Assembly: GCA_039023545.1 (NCBI GenBank)
Contig: JBCHKQ010000005.1
Span: forward strand, 1-64,000
Length of the DNA: 64,000 nucleotides
Direction of reading: 5' to 3'
Origin: Spirochaetia bacterium 38H-sp
GTDB lineage: Bacteria; Spirochaetota; Spirochaetia; Winmispirales; Winmispiraceae
Shown here one piece after another: positions 47,472-57,247 of this stretch (within the stretch, counting starts at the first letter, position 1; each line of letters opens with the position of its first letter). The notes below the pieces were generated by a model. It was given only the letters and a program-made list of their open reading frames with translations, was not told the origin of the DNA and searched no databases. The position numbers were made by a program, and so were the translations under genes.

Positions 47472-49697
47472 ATGGACAACAACCTGTTTTCCGCAGCAAG
47501 CAGAGAAAAAGCAGAACCACTTGCAGCAAGAATGAGACCTAGAACAATAGACGAGTTTGTAGGACAAGAACACATCTTGGGACCGGGCAGACTACTTAGA
47601 AGAGCAATACAGGCGGACAGACTATCATCGCTTATATTTTATGGACCACCCGGCTGTGGGAAGACAACACTGGCACGCGTAATAGCAAACACAACAAAAA
47701 GCGCATTCTTATCACTCAATGCAGTACTAAGCGGAGTAAAAGAAGTAAGAGAAGCAATAGCCAAAGCACAGGAAGAACTTGCATACAGAGGGAGAAGAAC
47801 AATCCTCTTTGTGGACGAAGTCCACAGATGGAACAAAGCCCAGCAGGACGCATTGCTGCCATGGGTAGAAAACGGCACAGTCATACTCATAGGAGCAACA
47901 ACAGAAAACCCTTACTTTGAAGTAAACTCTGCATTAATATCAAGAAGCAGAATATTTCAGCTACTGCCACTTACAGAAGAACACCTCAGACAAATAGCGC
48001 TCAACGCACTAGCAGACCCTGTGAGAGGATACGGCAAATACAACATAAAAATAGACCAAGACGCACTCACCCACCTTATAAACATAGCAAACGGAGACGC
48101 GAGAACACTCCTATCCGCACTGGAGCTTGCAGTAGAAACAACACCGGACAATTTTCCTCCAGAAGGCAACGAGCCAATATACATAAGCAAAGAAGTAGCA
48201 GAAGAAAGCATCCAGAGAAAAGCAGTACTGTACGACAAAGAAGGAGATTTTCACTATGACATAATAAGCGCATTTATCAAGTCATTAAGAGGTTCTGACC
48301 CTGATGCAGCCTTTTACTGGCTCGCAAGGATGATTGACGCCGGAGAAGACCCCAGATTCATCTTTAGACGCATGCTAATCCTTGCAAGCGAAGACGTTGG
48401 GCTTGCTGACCCCCAGGCAATACAAGTAGTAAACTCCTGTGCACAAGCATTTGACAGAGTGGGCATGCCAGAAGGACAGTATCACCTTGCACAGGCAGTA
48501 CTCTATCTTGCCACCTGCCCCAAGAGCAACTCCGTTATGGGTTATTTTGATGCACTAAGAGCCGTAAGAGAAGAAAAAAGCCATGAAGTCCCCACACATC
48601 TCAAAGACTCATCAAGAGACTCCAAAGGATTTGGCCACGGGCAGGGATACATCTATCCCCATGCATATAGAGACCACTGGGTAGCACAGAACTATCTGCC
48701 GGCAGGACTCAAAAACAGAATCTTCTACAGACCGGCAAAAACAGGATACGAAGCCCGGCTTGCAGAGGAAGTGGAAAAAAGAAGAACAATTCTAATGGAC
48801 ATAGAAACAGAAGACACAGAAGAAATACTCAGCTTTACACCGAACAGCATAACAGGATGGCAAAACAGAACAGAAGAAGCAGCAGAAAGAAATACAGAAA
48901 AACTTCTGGCAAAGATAACAGAACATGCAAAGATAACACGACATAACAGAGTCCTGGTGCTGGAGACACCCCCCGGCCTTATACTCTGGCAGGCAGTAAG
49001 ACAGGCAGCAGAAGGACAGGTCACAGCAGGTCTTTTAAACAGCAAAGAAGAAGAAAAGATAAAAGCAATAGCAGAACAATTTGACAGCCTTCTTGCCCCC
49101 ATAACCTTCATCTATCAACCAGAAAAACTTGAGGACAACAATATCTATGACAAAATCGGCTACACACAATTCGAACGCATACTAGTAAGAAATCTGTTGG
49201 GAACAAAAAGCAACAAAGAGACAATCATAAAGCAGCTCGCCACACTCACAGAAAACAACGGTAAAATCGTAATAACAGAAACAATATATAGAGAAGGACA
49301 AAGGCTCAACGAAATTATAAACTTCCGCGGCAACGAGATACTAAGAGAAGAATTAAAACAGGCAGAAGAAGAGTTCTATTCCTCCAACAATGACCCCAGA
49401 CTCAACTGGCAGCCCGAGACACTACAAGAAATGCTAATACAAGCAGGATATGCGATAAAAAAAGCAGAAAGAATAAGATACGGAGTAAAACGCATAATAA
49501 AAAAACAAGAAATAGAAAAATGGCTAGGAGATACAAACAGCCCCTATAGCAGCTTTATGAGACAAAAGCTGGGAGTAGAAAAGACAGAAACAATAAGAGA
49601 ACAAGCAATAACAAGCCTAGCAGAAAGAGAAATCCAATGGAAAAGAGAAATCTGCATAATATCTGCAGAAATGAAAAAACAAAAACAACAATTTTAA
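47472..49697 (+). CDS. rarA: RarA/MgsA replication-associated AAA+ ATPase fused to a C-terminal domain
   Basis: The first 430 or so residues are a RarA ATPase, which acts at stalled replication forks. They have the RPRTIDEFVGQEHILG start, Walker A GPPGCGKTT (58-66), Walker B ILFVDEVHRWNK, sensor GATTENP and the C-terminal signature EVPTHLKDSSRDSKGFGHGQ. About 300 further residues are fused, with FYRPAKTGYEARL, LVLETPPGLILWQAV, LLAPITFIYQPEKL and KIGYTQFERILVRNL. These are suggestive of a methyltransferase-like fold. Fusions of this kind are known in cyanobacteria and spirochaetes under the name RarA/unknown-domain fusion. The protein is 741 aa where normal RarA is about 440. Confidence 0.9.
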   Translation: MDNNLFSAASREKAEPLAARMRPRTIDEFVGQEHILGPGRLLRRAIQADRLSSLIFYGPPGCGKTTLARVIANTTKSAFLSLNAVLSGVKEVREAIAKAQEELAYRGRRTILFVDEVHRWNKAQQDALLPWVENGTVILIGATTENPYFEVNSALISRSRIFQLLPLTEEHLRQIALNALADPVRGYGKYNIKIDQDALTHLINIANGDARTLLSALELAVETTPDNFPPEGNEPIYISKEVAEESIQRKAVLYDKEGDFHYDIISAFIKSLRGSDPDAAFYWLARMIDAGEDPRFIFRRMLILASEDVGLADPQAIQVVNSCAQAFDRVGMPEGQYHLAQAVLYLATCPKSNSVMGYFDALRAVREEKSHEVPTHLKDSSRDSKGFGHGQGYIYPHAYRDHWVAQNYLPAGLKNRIFYRPAKTGYEARLAEEVEKRRTILMDIETEDTEEILSFTPNSITGWQNRTEEAAERNTEKLLAKITEHAKITRHNRVLVLETPPGLILWQAVRQAAEGQVTAGLLNSKEEEKIKAIAEQFDSLLAPITFIYQPEKLEDNNIYDKIGYTQFERILVRNLLGTKSNKETIIKQLATLTENNGKIVITETIYREGQRLNEIINFRGNEILREELKQAEEEFYSSNNDPRLNWQPETLQEMLIQAGYAIKKAERIRYGVKRIIKKQEIEKWLGDTNSPYSSFMRQKLGVEKTETIREQAITSLAEREIQWKREICIISAEMKKQKQQF

Positions 49698-49726
49698 TTG
49701 ACAATCAAACAAGGATTTTGTAGTAT
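49698..49726 (+). promoter_or_regulatory. Promoter of the tRNA cluster
   Basis: A perfect TTGACA (49698-49703), a 17-bp spacer and TAGTAT (49721-49726). The -35 begins just after the rarA stop codon. Transcription should start near 49733, about 56 bases before tRNA-His. Confidence 0.75.
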
Positions 49727-49788
49727 AACGACAGCCTGTAGGACTTGACAAAGAGCCGGTTTTTTTGCAATCTACATCACGCAAAAGC

Positions 49789-49862
49789 GGTGGATGTAGT
49801 TCAGCTGGTAGAACACCAGATTGTGGCTCTGGGGGTCGCGGGTTCAAGTCCCGTCATCCACC
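49789..49862 (+). tRNA. tRNA-His (GTG)
   Basis: Acceptor stem GTGGATG/CATCCAC, anticodon loop TTGTGGC (anticodon GTG) and T-arm GGTTCAAGTCC. The extra 5' G (49789) that marks tRNA-His is encoded opposite discriminator C (49862). No 3' CCA is encoded. Confidence 0.97.
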
Positions 49863-49868
49863 CGGCAT

Positions 49869-49942
49869 GCGCCTGTAGCTCAGCTGGATAGAGTGCCGGA
49901 CTTCGAATCCGTGGGTCGTAGGTTCGAATCCTACCAGGCGCG
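49869..49942 (+). tRNA. tRNA-Arg (TCG)
   Basis: Acceptor stem GCGCCTG/CAGGCGC, anticodon loop CTTCGAA (anticodon TCG, reads CGA) and T-arm GGTTCGAATCC. It lies 6 bp after tRNA-His. The 3' CCA is not encoded. Confidence 0.96.
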
Positions 49943-49953
49943 TGGTAAAATGT

Positions 49954-50026
49954 GGGCCGTTAGCTCAGCTGGCAGAGCAGCAGACTCTTAATCTGCGGGT
50001 CGAAGGTTCGATCCCTTCACGGCTCA
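49954..50026 (+). tRNA. tRNA-Lys (CTT)
   Basis: Acceptor stem GGGCCGT/ACGGCTC with one G-T pair, anticodon loop CTCTTAA (anticodon CTT, reads AAG) and T-arm GGTTCGATCCC. The 3' CCA is not fully encoded. Confidence 0.96.
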
Positions 50027-50040
50027 CCTAGCCCTGCCTA

Positions 50041-50069
50041 TTGACAGGGAATAATTTTTACGCTACTAT
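50041..50069 (+). promoter_or_regulatory. Internal promoter within the tRNA cluster
   Basis: A perfect TTGACA (50041-50046), a 17-bp spacer and TACTAT (50064-50069) before tRNA-Leu at 50085. The -35 lies inside a small CCCTG...CAGGG inverted repeat (50032-50049). Confidence 0.7.
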
Positions 50070-50084
50070 CCGCATCGATGTGAT

Positions 50085-50166
50085 GCGAGAGTGGTGGAAT
50101 TGGTAGACACGCTAGACTTAGGATCTAGTGCCGCAAGGTGTAAGGGTTCGAGTCCCTTCTCTCGCA
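50085..50166 (+). tRNA. tRNA-Leu (TAG)
   Basis: Acceptor stem GCGAGAG/CTCTCGC, anticodon loop CTTAGGA (anticodon TAG, reads CUA), a long variable arm as expected for leucine, and T-arm GGTTCGAGTCC. The 3' CCA is not encoded. Confidence 0.97.
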
Positions 50167-50186
50167 GAAGTCTACCAGAAAAAAAC

Positions 50187-50258
50187 GCGGGAGTAGCTCA
50201 GCGGTAGAGCTCCACCTTGCCAAGGTGGATGTCGCGGGTTCAAGTCCCGTCTCCCGCT
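50187..50258 (+). tRNA. tRNA-Gly (GCC)
   Basis: Acceptor stem GCGGGAG/CTCCCGC, anticodon loop TTGCCAA (anticodon GCC) and T-arm GGTTCAAGTCC. It is the last gene of the cluster; a strong terminator starts 3 bp later. Confidence 0.97.
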
Positions 50259-50260
50259 CT

Positions 50261-50293
50261 AGTGTACCGGTTTGCCGGTACACTTTTTTTTTA
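50261..50293 (+). terminator. Terminator of the tRNA cluster
   Basis: A perfect 10-bp stem AGTGTACCGG/CCGGTACACT with loop TTTG is followed by a run of eight T. The downstream 94 bp before tig is AT-rich; a -10-like TATAGT (50340-50345) is present but without a good -35. Confidence 0.95.
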
Positions 50294-50387
50294 TTTTCAT
50301 AACACTATAACGGTTCTTTTCTCTTGTTTATTTTTTTGTTATAGTAAGAAAAATACATAAAAAACTCTTTGCAAAGGATGGAATACT

Positions 50388-51746
50388 GTGATTAAAAGCA
50401 AGGATATCAAAAAAAACGAGAATTCTTCCGTAAAACTTTCAATAACAATAGATAAGGAAGATGCAAAAAAGGCATATGACAGCGTCTTGGCTCAGTATGC
50501 AAAAGAAGCTCAGATACCTGGATTCAGAAAAGGAAAAGTTCCTGCAGCAATCCTGGAAAAAAAGTTTGGTAGAGGAATCAGATATGAAGCAGGAGAAAAT
50601 CTCATAAAGGATGCTCTTGATGAGGCCTTTAAAGAAATAGAAGAAAAACCACTTGCTTATTCTATTCCCACTCTAATATCAGATTTTCCAGAAGACTTTA
50701 CCAAGGACATAACCTTTGAAGTAGAATACGACATTTATCCAGAGTTCTCTGTACCAGACTACACGGACATAGAAGTGGAAGAACCCAAGGTAAGCATAAC
50801 AGAAGAAGAAATAAACGCTGAGTTGGAAAAACTGCAGAAGCAAAACGCAATAGTCGTAGAGAAAGAAGAAGGCAGCAGAGTAGAAGAAGGCGATATTATA
50901 ACTGTAAATTATCAAGAATTGGATGAAAACAACTCCCCTATAGAAGGTTCAAAAAGAGAAGACTATGTTTTTACGGTAGGCACCAAGTATAACCTGTATG
51001 AGTTTGATGACGAACTTATAGGTCTCAAGAAGGGTGAGAAAAAAACAATAGAAAAAACTTTTCCAGAGGATTATCAGGTAAAAGAATTTGCAGGCACTAC
51101 AAAAAAAATAGAAGTGGAAATAAAGGCCATAAAAACACAGAATATACCAAACCTAGATGATGACTTTGCACAGGATGTAAACGAAAAGTACGAAACACTC
51201 GATGACCTCAAAAAAGACATAGAAAACAGACTTATAAAAGAAGCAGACTCCATAATAAGACAGAAAAAAATAGATCAATTTCTTGCTAAACTTTCTGAAA
51301 AGACAGAAATCCCAATACCCAAAAGTATGATAAAAGCAGAACTGGATAATTCTTACCACCAGCTCGCCCACCAGTACCAGACAACAGAAGAAAATCTGGA
51401 CAAGGCATTGGAAAAAGAAGGAAAAACAAGGGAGGACATATATAAAGAGTGGGAACCTTCTGCAACAGAAGCTCTCAAAAAAAGACTGATAATCAACCAG
51501 CTCATCCAAGACAAAAAAATAGAAGTCAGCGACGAAGAGATGGAAAACTATTATAAAGAAATAGCAGAAGGTGCAGGTGTGGATGTGGAGCAGGTAAAGC
51601 AATATTATGCCCAAATGGGATTAACCAACGAACAGCTTAGCTATGACCTCAAGGAAAAAAAGCTCTTTGATCAGATATTGGAAGAAATAAAAGTAAAGAA
51701 AGGCAAAAAAATATCTTATGTGGACTTAACCAAAGCAAATGAGTAA
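50388..51746 (+). CDS. tig: Trigger factor
   Basis: Trigger factor is the ribosome-bound chaperone with peptidyl-prolyl isomerase activity that docks on L23. The 452-aa protein has the ribosome-binding loop signature [19 protein letters not shown] (residues about 43-61), the central FKBP-like domain ([16 protein letters not shown], about 165-245) and the helical C-terminal chaperone part. The start is GTG at 50388 with AAGGA 9 bp upstream; an ATG just before it is closed by a stop after five codons. It heads tig-clpP-clpX-lon. Confidence 0.96.
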   Translation: MIKSKDIKKNENSSVKLSITIDKEDAKKAYDSVLAQYAKEAQIPGFRKGKVPAAILEKKFGRGIRYEAGENLIKDALDEAFKEIEEKPLAYSIPTLISDFPEDFTKDITFEVEYDIYPEFSVPDYTDIEVEEPKVSITEEEINAELEKLQKQNAIVVEKEEGSRVEEGDIITVNYQELDENNSPIEGSKREDYVFTVGTKYNLYEFDDELIGLKKGEKKTIEKTFPEDYQVKEFAGTTKKIEVEIKAIKTQNIPNLDDDFAQDVNEKYETLDDLKKDIENRLIKEADSIIRQKKIDQFLAKLSEKTEIPIPKSMIKAELDNSYHQLAHQYQTTEENLDKALEKEGKTREDIYKEWEPSATEALKKRLIINQLIQDKKIEVSDEEMENYYKEIAEGAGVDVEQVKQYYAQMGLTNEQLSYDLKEKKLFDQILEEIKVKKGKKISYVDLTKANE

Positions 51747-51777
51747 ATTATATAAACAAAAAGGTAAAGGAAAAGCA

Positions 51778-52374
51778 ATGACAACAAAAATGAGCAATCT
51801 TGTCCCCATAGTCATAGAACAGACAGGCATGGGGGAAAGATCCTATGATATTTACTCAAGACTGCTTAAAGATAGGATTATATTTATAGACGGCGAAATC
51901 AACGATATTACGGCAGACCTGGTAGTGGCTCAGCTTCTTTTTCTGGAATCCCAAGATCCAGAAAAAGATATAAGCGTATATATAAACACACCAGGAGGCT
52001 CAGTAACAGCCGGACTTGCAATATACGATACAATGCAGTATGTAAAACCCGATGTTCAGACAATATGTCTGGGGCAAGCAGCTTCCATGGGCGCTCTGCT
52101 GCTTACGGCAGGAGCCCCTGGTAAAAGGCTGGCACTTCCCTCCTCAAGGATACTTATCCACCAGCCTTGGGGAGGAGTACAAGGGCAGGCTGCAGATATT
52201 GCAATACAGGCAAGGGAAATAGTCAGATTAAAAAAGCTGATTATATCATATATGGCAAAACATACAGGTAAAAAAGAAAAAGATATTGCCAATGACCTTG
52301 AACGTGACTATTTTATGAGCCCAGAAGAAGCAAAGAAATACGGTATAATTGACGATATACTTATAAGAGGTTGA
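51778..52374 (+). CDS. clpP: ATP-dependent Clp protease proteolytic subunit
   Basis: ClpP is the serine peptidase core of ClpXP. From ATG at 51778 ([20 protein letters not shown], 198 aa) with AAAGGA 6 bp upstream, the catalytic triad is Ser103 (GQAASMGA), His128 (RILIHQP) and Asp177 (LERDYFM). An in-frame ATG at 51739 overlaps the end of tig and would add 13 residues, but has a poorer ribosome-binding site. clpX starts 1 bp after the stop. Confidence 0.96.
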   Translation: MTTKMSNLVPIVIEQTGMGERSYDIYSRLLKDRIIFIDGEINDITADLVVAQLLFLESQDPEKDISVYINTPGGSVTAGLAIYDTMQYVKPDVQTICLGQAASMGALLLTAGAPGKRLALPSSRILIHQPWGGVQGQAADIAIQAREIVRLKKLIISYMAKHTGKKEKDIANDLERDYFMSPEEAKKYGIIDDILIRG

Positions 52375-52375
52375 A

Positions 52376-53614
52376 ATGGCAAGAAATGCAAAAAACGATA
52401 GAGCATGTTCTTTTTGCGGAAAAAGCGTACAATATGCAAAAAAACTGATAGCAGGACCCGGAGTGTATATATGTGACGAGTGCGTCAATGTATGCAAAAG
52501 AATAATAGATGAAGAACAGGACACAATCAACTGGGAAATGACAGAAGATATCCCTACCCCGCAGGAATTACACGCCCATCTCGATCAATACGTAATAGGT
52601 CAGGAAGATGCAAAGAAGATTCTCTCTGTTGCAGTATACAACCACTATAAAAGAATAAACAGCTTTAACATTCTGGAAGATGAGGTAGAGCTGGAAAAAT
52701 CCAACATACTGCTTATGGGACCAACAGGAAGCGGAAAAACTCTTCTTGCAAGAACATTGGCAAAAAAGCTCAACGTACCATTTGCCATAGCAGATGCAAC
52801 AACTCTTACAGAAGCAGGATACGTGGGAGAAGATGTAGAAAACATACTTCTCAAGCTTATACAGGCTGCAGGTAATAATATTTCGGCTGCAGAAAGAGGC
52901 ATAGTCTATATAGATGAGATAGATAAGATATCAAAAAAGTCAGAAAACGTATCCATAACAAGAGATGTATCGGGAGAAGGTGTACAACAGGCACTATTAA
53001 AAATAATAGAAGGTACAATCGCATCCGTCCCTCCTCAGGGTGGCAGAAAACACCCCAATCAGGAAATGATAAGGATAAACACAAAGAATATTCTCTTTAT
53101 AGCAGGCGGCGCTTTTGTAGGACTTGATAAAATAATAGAATCAAGGATAAAAAAGCAGGTTTTAGGCTTTGGTGCAGATGTAAAAGGTTCTTCCGATAGA
53201 GAGCTGTCCTTCCTGTATAAGCAATTGCAGCCAGATGATCTTATAAAATTCGGCATGATTCCCGAGTTTGTAGGAAGATTTCCAATCCATGTTGGACTAC
53301 ATGAGCTCTCTGTAGAAAACCTAGTAAGAATAATAAAAGAACCCAAAAACTCCATATTAAAACAGTATCAGGCAACATTAAGATTGGACGATGTGGAACT
53401 TATAGTAGAAGATGATGCAATAGAAGAAATAGCCAAATTATCAATAGAAAGAAAAACAGGTGCAAGAGGGATAAGATCCATATTTGAAAACATAATGCTG
53501 GACGTTATGTATGACATTCCTTCCATAAAAGGTAAAAAGCAAGTATTAATCACAAAAGAACATATCCAAAAACAAAAAAAACCAGAAATAAAAATCATAA
53601 AAAAATCAGCATGA
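52376..53614 (+). CDS. clpX: ATP-dependent Clp protease ATP-binding subunit ClpX
   Basis: ClpX is the AAA+ unfoldase that feeds ClpP. The 412-aa protein has the N-terminal zinc-binding domain (Cys11, Cys14, Cys33, Cys36), Walker A GPTGSGKT (115-122), Walker [10 protein letters not shown] and the RKHPNQEMI region with the ClpP-contact loop near VLGFGADV. It overlaps lon by 4 bp. Confidence 0.97.
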   Translation: MARNAKNDRACSFCGKSVQYAKKLIAGPGVYICDECVNVCKRIIDEEQDTINWEMTEDIPTPQELHAHLDQYVIGQEDAKKILSVAVYNHYKRINSFNILEDEVELEKSNILLMGPTGSGKTLLARTLAKKLNVPFAIADATTLTEAGYVGEDVENILLKLIQAAGNNISAAERGIVYIDEIDKISKKSENVSITRDVSGEGVQQALLKIIEGTIASVPPQGGRKHPNQEMIRINTKNILFIAGGAFVGLDKIIESRIKKQVLGFGADVKGSSDRELSFLYKQLQPDDLIKFGMIPEFVGRFPIHVGLHELSVENLVRIIKEPKNSILKQYQATLRLDDVELIVEDDAIEEIAKLSIERKTGARGIRSIFENIMLDVMYDIPSIKGKKQVLITKEHIQKQKKPEIKIIKKSA

Positions 53615-55977
53615 AGCTTTTTGACATAAAGAATGCAGGGAGAACAATTCCCATTGTTCTCCCATCCATACTCATTATAGAAAGAATATCTCTTCTCAAT
53701 CATCCCATCCACATACGGGTGACAAAACAGGAAGACATAGCAGCTGTAAAAAAAGCCATGGAAAACTCAGGAAGCATTTTTATACGATATCCCGGCATAA
53801 GAAAAACAGAAGAAGAAGCACCAATCGGCACTATTGCAAGAATACTTAGAATACAGGGACATGAGGGAAAAGAGCATCATCTACTTATAGAAGGCAAAAA
53901 AAGAGCAGAAATAAAAAAAATACTGGAAAAATCACCATTTTTTAATATAGAAATAAAAGAAATAGTAGAAGAAAAAGATATAGACGAGAACACAGCACTA
54001 CATATAAGAACAATAAAAACCCTGATAAAGGATTTTGCAAAAGAAGCAAAACAAAAAGAAACAAGACTAGAAGAACTGCTCGCAAGGATAGAAGATCCTC
54101 TCACTATGCTAAACTTTGCCATGTTTAGTATACCCATCCCCGTAGAAAGACAAATATTAATATTTAACCTAGAAAAACCGGCTCAATATCTGCCAGCACT
54201 GGAAGAAGCAATAGAAACAGAAATCCAAAGCCTTTCCATAAGAAATAAGATACAAAAAAAAGTAAAAGAAAAAATGGAAAGATCGCAAAAAGAATATATA
54301 CTTAACGAGCATATAAAAGAAATAAGAAAAGAACTGGGGCAAGATATATCTACAGAAGACGAAATAAGTGAAATAGAGAAAAGAATAGAGGAAAAAGGAC
54401 TTTCTCAAGAGGCAAAAGAAAAGGCATATAAAGAGTTATCAAGATTAAAAAAACTTCAGCCACTATCTCCGGAAGCAGGTGTCGCAAGAACATATATAGA
54501 CTGGCTTCTAGATATACCCTGGCAGGAAAAAACAGAAGATAACAGAGATATAGATAAAGCAAAAGCGATTCTCGATGCAGATCACTATAATCTTAAAGAG
54601 CCCAAAGAAAGAATATTAGATTTTATAGCTGTTAAACAATTATCAGATAAGTTAAAAGGACCTATATTATGTTTTGTCGGCCCACCGGGAACAGGCAAGA
54701 CATCTCTGGGTAAATCTCTTGCACATGCTCTATCCAGAAAATTTGTAAGAATTTCTCTTGGAGGAGTAAGAGATGAGGCAGAAATAAGAGGCCACAGAAG
54801 AACATATGTAGGAGCTCTTCCCGGAAAGATAATACAGGGAATGAAAAGCGCAGGAACAATAAATCCGGTATTTTTGCTTGACGAGATAGATAAAATGAGT
54901 AACGATTTTAGAGGAGATCCATCAGCAGCTCTTTTAGAAGTACTGGATCCAGAACAAAACCATGCCTTTTTTGACCATTACATAGGACTTCCGTATGACC
55001 TTTCTTCCGTTATGTTTATAGCAACAGCCAACTCGCTTTATTCCATACCCCATGCATTGCGTGACAGAATGGAAATCATAGAAGTACCAGGATATTCGGA
55101 TATAGAAAAAATACACATAGCAGAAAAGTATCTGATACCAAAACAAAAAAAAGAAAACGGCTTAGAATGGGCAAAGATACGTTTTAAGAGAGAAGCATTG
55201 CAAAATATTATCCATCAATACACTATGGAATCAGGAGTAAGAGAACTAGAACGGCAAATTGCAAGAGTAATGAGACAATTGGCCAGAGAAGCAGTAAAAA
55301 AAGAACAGCATAAAAAAAACAAAGAAGAAAGAAATTTTTCTAGAGTAATTACAGAGAAAACAATAGAAAAGCATCTGGGACCTGCAAAGTACATAAAAAA
55401 GAAAACAGATAAACAAAACAGAATAGGACTAGCCAACGGCCTTGCATGGACAGAAGTGGGAGGAAGGCTGCTGCCAGTAGAAGCAGTAACATTTCAGGGA
55501 GCAGGAAGACTAATACTAACAGGCAGTCTTGGAGATATAATGAAAGAAAGCGCTAGAACTGCTCTCTCCTTCTTACAAAACAATGCAAGAAAATTTAACC
55601 TTGGAATAAGAGATTTTGCAGGAAAAGATATCCATCTGCATGTACCAGAAGGAGCTATTCCCAAGGACGGACCATCTGCAGGTATAACAATAACAGCGGC
55701 CATACTGTCCTCTCTTACCAATACTCCCGTAAAAGCTGATTTTGCAATAACCGGAGAAATAACTCTAACTGGCCGCGTCTTACCCGTGGGAGGAATAAAA
55801 GAAAAAGTTCTGGCAGCACAAAGACATGATATAAACAACATAATCCTTCCGGAAGATAATCTAAAGGATACGGATAAAATCCCTCAGGAAGTACAAAAGA
55901 CATTGACCTTCTATCCGGTTAACAATCTCATGGAAGCATTAAAACTCTTATTTGGTAAGGATGTGTTTAACTGGTAA
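53611..55977 (+). CDS. lon: ATP-dependent Lon protease
   Basis: Lon degrades misfolded and regulatory proteins. The 788-aa protein has an N-terminal substrate-binding domain, a charged coiled coil (about 190-260), Walker [16 protein letters not shown] (about 356), and the S16 peptidase domain. The Ser-Lys dyad lies in PKDGPSAG (Ser about 689) and [10 protein letters not shown] (Lys about 731). The ATG overlaps the clpX stop, so translation is coupled. Its stop codon directly abuts that of the convergent SDR gene. Confidence 0.97.
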   Translation: MKLFDIKNAGRTIPIVLPSILIIERISLLNHPIHIRVTKQEDIAAVKKAMENSGSIFIRYPGIRKTEEEAPIGTIARILRIQGHEGKEHHLLIEGKKRAEIKKILEKSPFFNIEIKEIVEEKDIDENTALHIRTIKTLIKDFAKEAKQKETRLEELLARIEDPLTMLNFAMFSIPIPVERQILIFNLEKPAQYLPALEEAIETEIQSLSIRNKIQKKVKEKMERSQKEYILNEHIKEIRKELGQDISTEDEISEIEKRIEEKGLSQEAKEKAYKELSRLKKLQPLSPEAGVARTYIDWLLDIPWQEKTEDNRDIDKAKAILDADHYNLKEPKERILDFIAVKQLSDKLKGPILCFVGPPGTGKTSLGKSLAHALSRKFVRISLGGVRDEAEIRGHRRTYVGALPGKIIQGMKSAGTINPVFLLDEIDKMSNDFRGDPSAALLEVLDPEQNHAFFDHYIGLPYDLSSVMFIATANSLYSIPHALRDRMEIIEVPGYSDIEKIHIAEKYLIPKQKKENGLEWAKIRFKREALQNIIHQYTMESGVRELERQIARVMRQLAREAVKKEQHKKNKEERNFSRVITEKTIEKHLGPAKYIKKKTDKQNRIGLANGLAWTEVGGRLLPVEAVTFQGAGRLILTGSLGDIMKESARTALSFLQNNARKFNLGIRDFAGKDIHLHVPEGAIPKDGPSAGITITAAILSSLTNTPVKADFAITGEITLTGRVLPVGGIKEKVLAAQRHDINNIILPEDNLKDTDKIPQEVQKTLTFYPVNNLMEALKLLFGKDVFNW

Positions 55978-56667
55978 CTACCAACTCATTTCATTTCCTT
56001 CAAGATCAACATATGCTGGTCTGGTATCAAGCGATAGTATTATATTACCTACTTTTTCTGCGGCATCATAAGGACTTATGGGAGCCTCAGAACCACCCAT
56101 ATCAGAGCTAAACCATCCAGGATGAATAGCACACACTGTAAAACCTTCTTTGGACAATCTGTTTCTTAATATGGCAGTAGCCATATTAAGAGCCGCTTTT
56201 GACATGCAATATGAGAACTCCGCTTCTCTCCAACAATTAGCAATGGAACCTGCCTCTGACGAAATATTTGCTATCCATTTTTTCTTACCTCGTCTTAAAA
56301 ACGGAAGGAAATTTTTTATTACTTTTAAAGGAGCTATACTGTTTACCTCAAAAGTAGGTGCATATATAGAAAAATCGAGCTCATCTATATCCGGAGCATT
56401 TTGTTCAAAATGTACAGCAGCATTGTTAATAAGAATATCCAAAGAATCAGTATCTTTTTTAAGAGAAAAAACAATATCAGTAAGCGCTTCTTCCTTTGTC
56501 ACGTCTCCATAATACAAGAAAAGAGAATCAGAATACTCTTTCTTTAAGTTATCCAAAGAATAGGAATCACTTCTAATTATATTGTATACATTATATCCTT
56601 TTTTTAAAAAATAAGATACAAGAGATAGCCCCAAGCCCCTTCTGGCTCCAGTGATAAGAATATTCAT
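55978..56667 (-). CDS. Short-chain dehydrogenase/reductase
   Basis: A 229-aa Rossmann-fold oxidoreductase. From ATG at 56667 (AAGGAG upstream) it has MNILITGARRGLGLSLVSYF with the TGxxxGxG nucleotide motif, NNAAVHFEQN, the catalytic ISSEAGSI serine and the YCMSKAALN tyrosine-lysine pair. The substrate is unknown. It lies tail to tail with lon, with no gap between stop codons. Confidence 0.88.
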   Translation of the reverse strand: MNILITGARRGLGLSLVSYFLKKGYNVYNIIRSDSYSLDNLKKEYSDSLFLYYGDVTKEEALTDIVFSLKKDTDSLDILINNAAVHFEQNAPDIDELDFSIYAPTFEVNSIAPLKVIKNFLPFLRRGKKKWIANISSEAGSIANCWREAEFSYCMSKAALNMATAILRNRLSKEGFTVCAIHPGWFSSDMGGSEAPISPYDAAEKVGNIILSLDTRPAYVDLEGNEMSW

Positions 56668-56717
56668 AGTTTTCTCCTTAAAACATTGCAATAAACAAAA
56701 ACAAGTTAAAAAATTCC

Positions 56718-56745
56718 TTGATAATGCATGATTCTAACTTATAAT
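56718..56745 (+). promoter_or_regulatory. Promoter of the 56781 secreted-protein gene
   Basis: TTGATA (56718-56723), a 16-bp spacer and a perfect TATAAT (56740-56745), 35 bp before the ATG. AAGGAGG lies in the leader. Confidence 0.7.
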
Positions 56746-56780
56746 ATAACTATAGACACAGAGCTGCAAGGAGGCTTCTT

Positions 56781-57182
56781 ATGAATATCTTTTCAAAAAA
56801 AAAGCTGCTGGTTCTTCTGATATTGGTTTCTGCAACATCAATTCTATTTGCTTTCGAACTTTCTTCTCTGTATGTAAAAACAGTATATGTGTCCAAAGTC
56901 TATACATATGACCAAGGGTACAAGGTATTATATGTAAAGCAAAACCTAGATATAGGGACAGCATATATACCGCTCAAGTGGGTAAAAGAAAAAAAGGCCA
57001 TAATCGTACCAGGAAATGATCCACTCTATCCATACATGTCCATATACTGGAAAGAAGGTCAATTTTACAGAGTTATTCTCTACATACCCGATGATCCCAG
57101 AAATCCGGCATGGGGATTTACATCAAAAACAGACCAAGAAGCGGATAAATTTGAAATTGATACTCTGGAAATGGAATTTTAA
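56781..57182 (+). CDS. Small exported protein of unknown function
   Basis: A 133-aa protein with signal peptide (MNIFSKKKLLVLLILVSATS, cleavage near residues 23-25, FA-FELSS). The mature part is rich in Tyr, Lys and Val (LSSLYVKTVYVSKVYTYDQG) and short beta strands. It ends acidic (EIDTLEMEF). No family is recognised. It has its own promoter; the next gene starts 65 bp downstream. Confidence 0.75.
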   Translation: MNIFSKKKLLVLLILVSATSILFAFELSSLYVKTVYVSKVYTYDQGYKVLYVKQNLDIGTAYIPLKWVKEKKAIIVPGNDPLYPYMSIYWKEGQFYRVILYIPDDPRNPAWGFTSKTDQEADKFEIDTLEMEF

Positions 57183-57247
57183 CAGAACAGCTTGCAATTA
57201 ACATATAATTGAGATAAAAATAGCAGACTCTCAAATCAGGAGATATT

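Noticed and set aside
49741-49775. A second TTGACA at 49745 as the tRNA-cluster promoter
   Set aside because: No -10 box lies at 16-18 bp spacing; the TTGACA at 49698 with TAGTAT at 17 bp is better.
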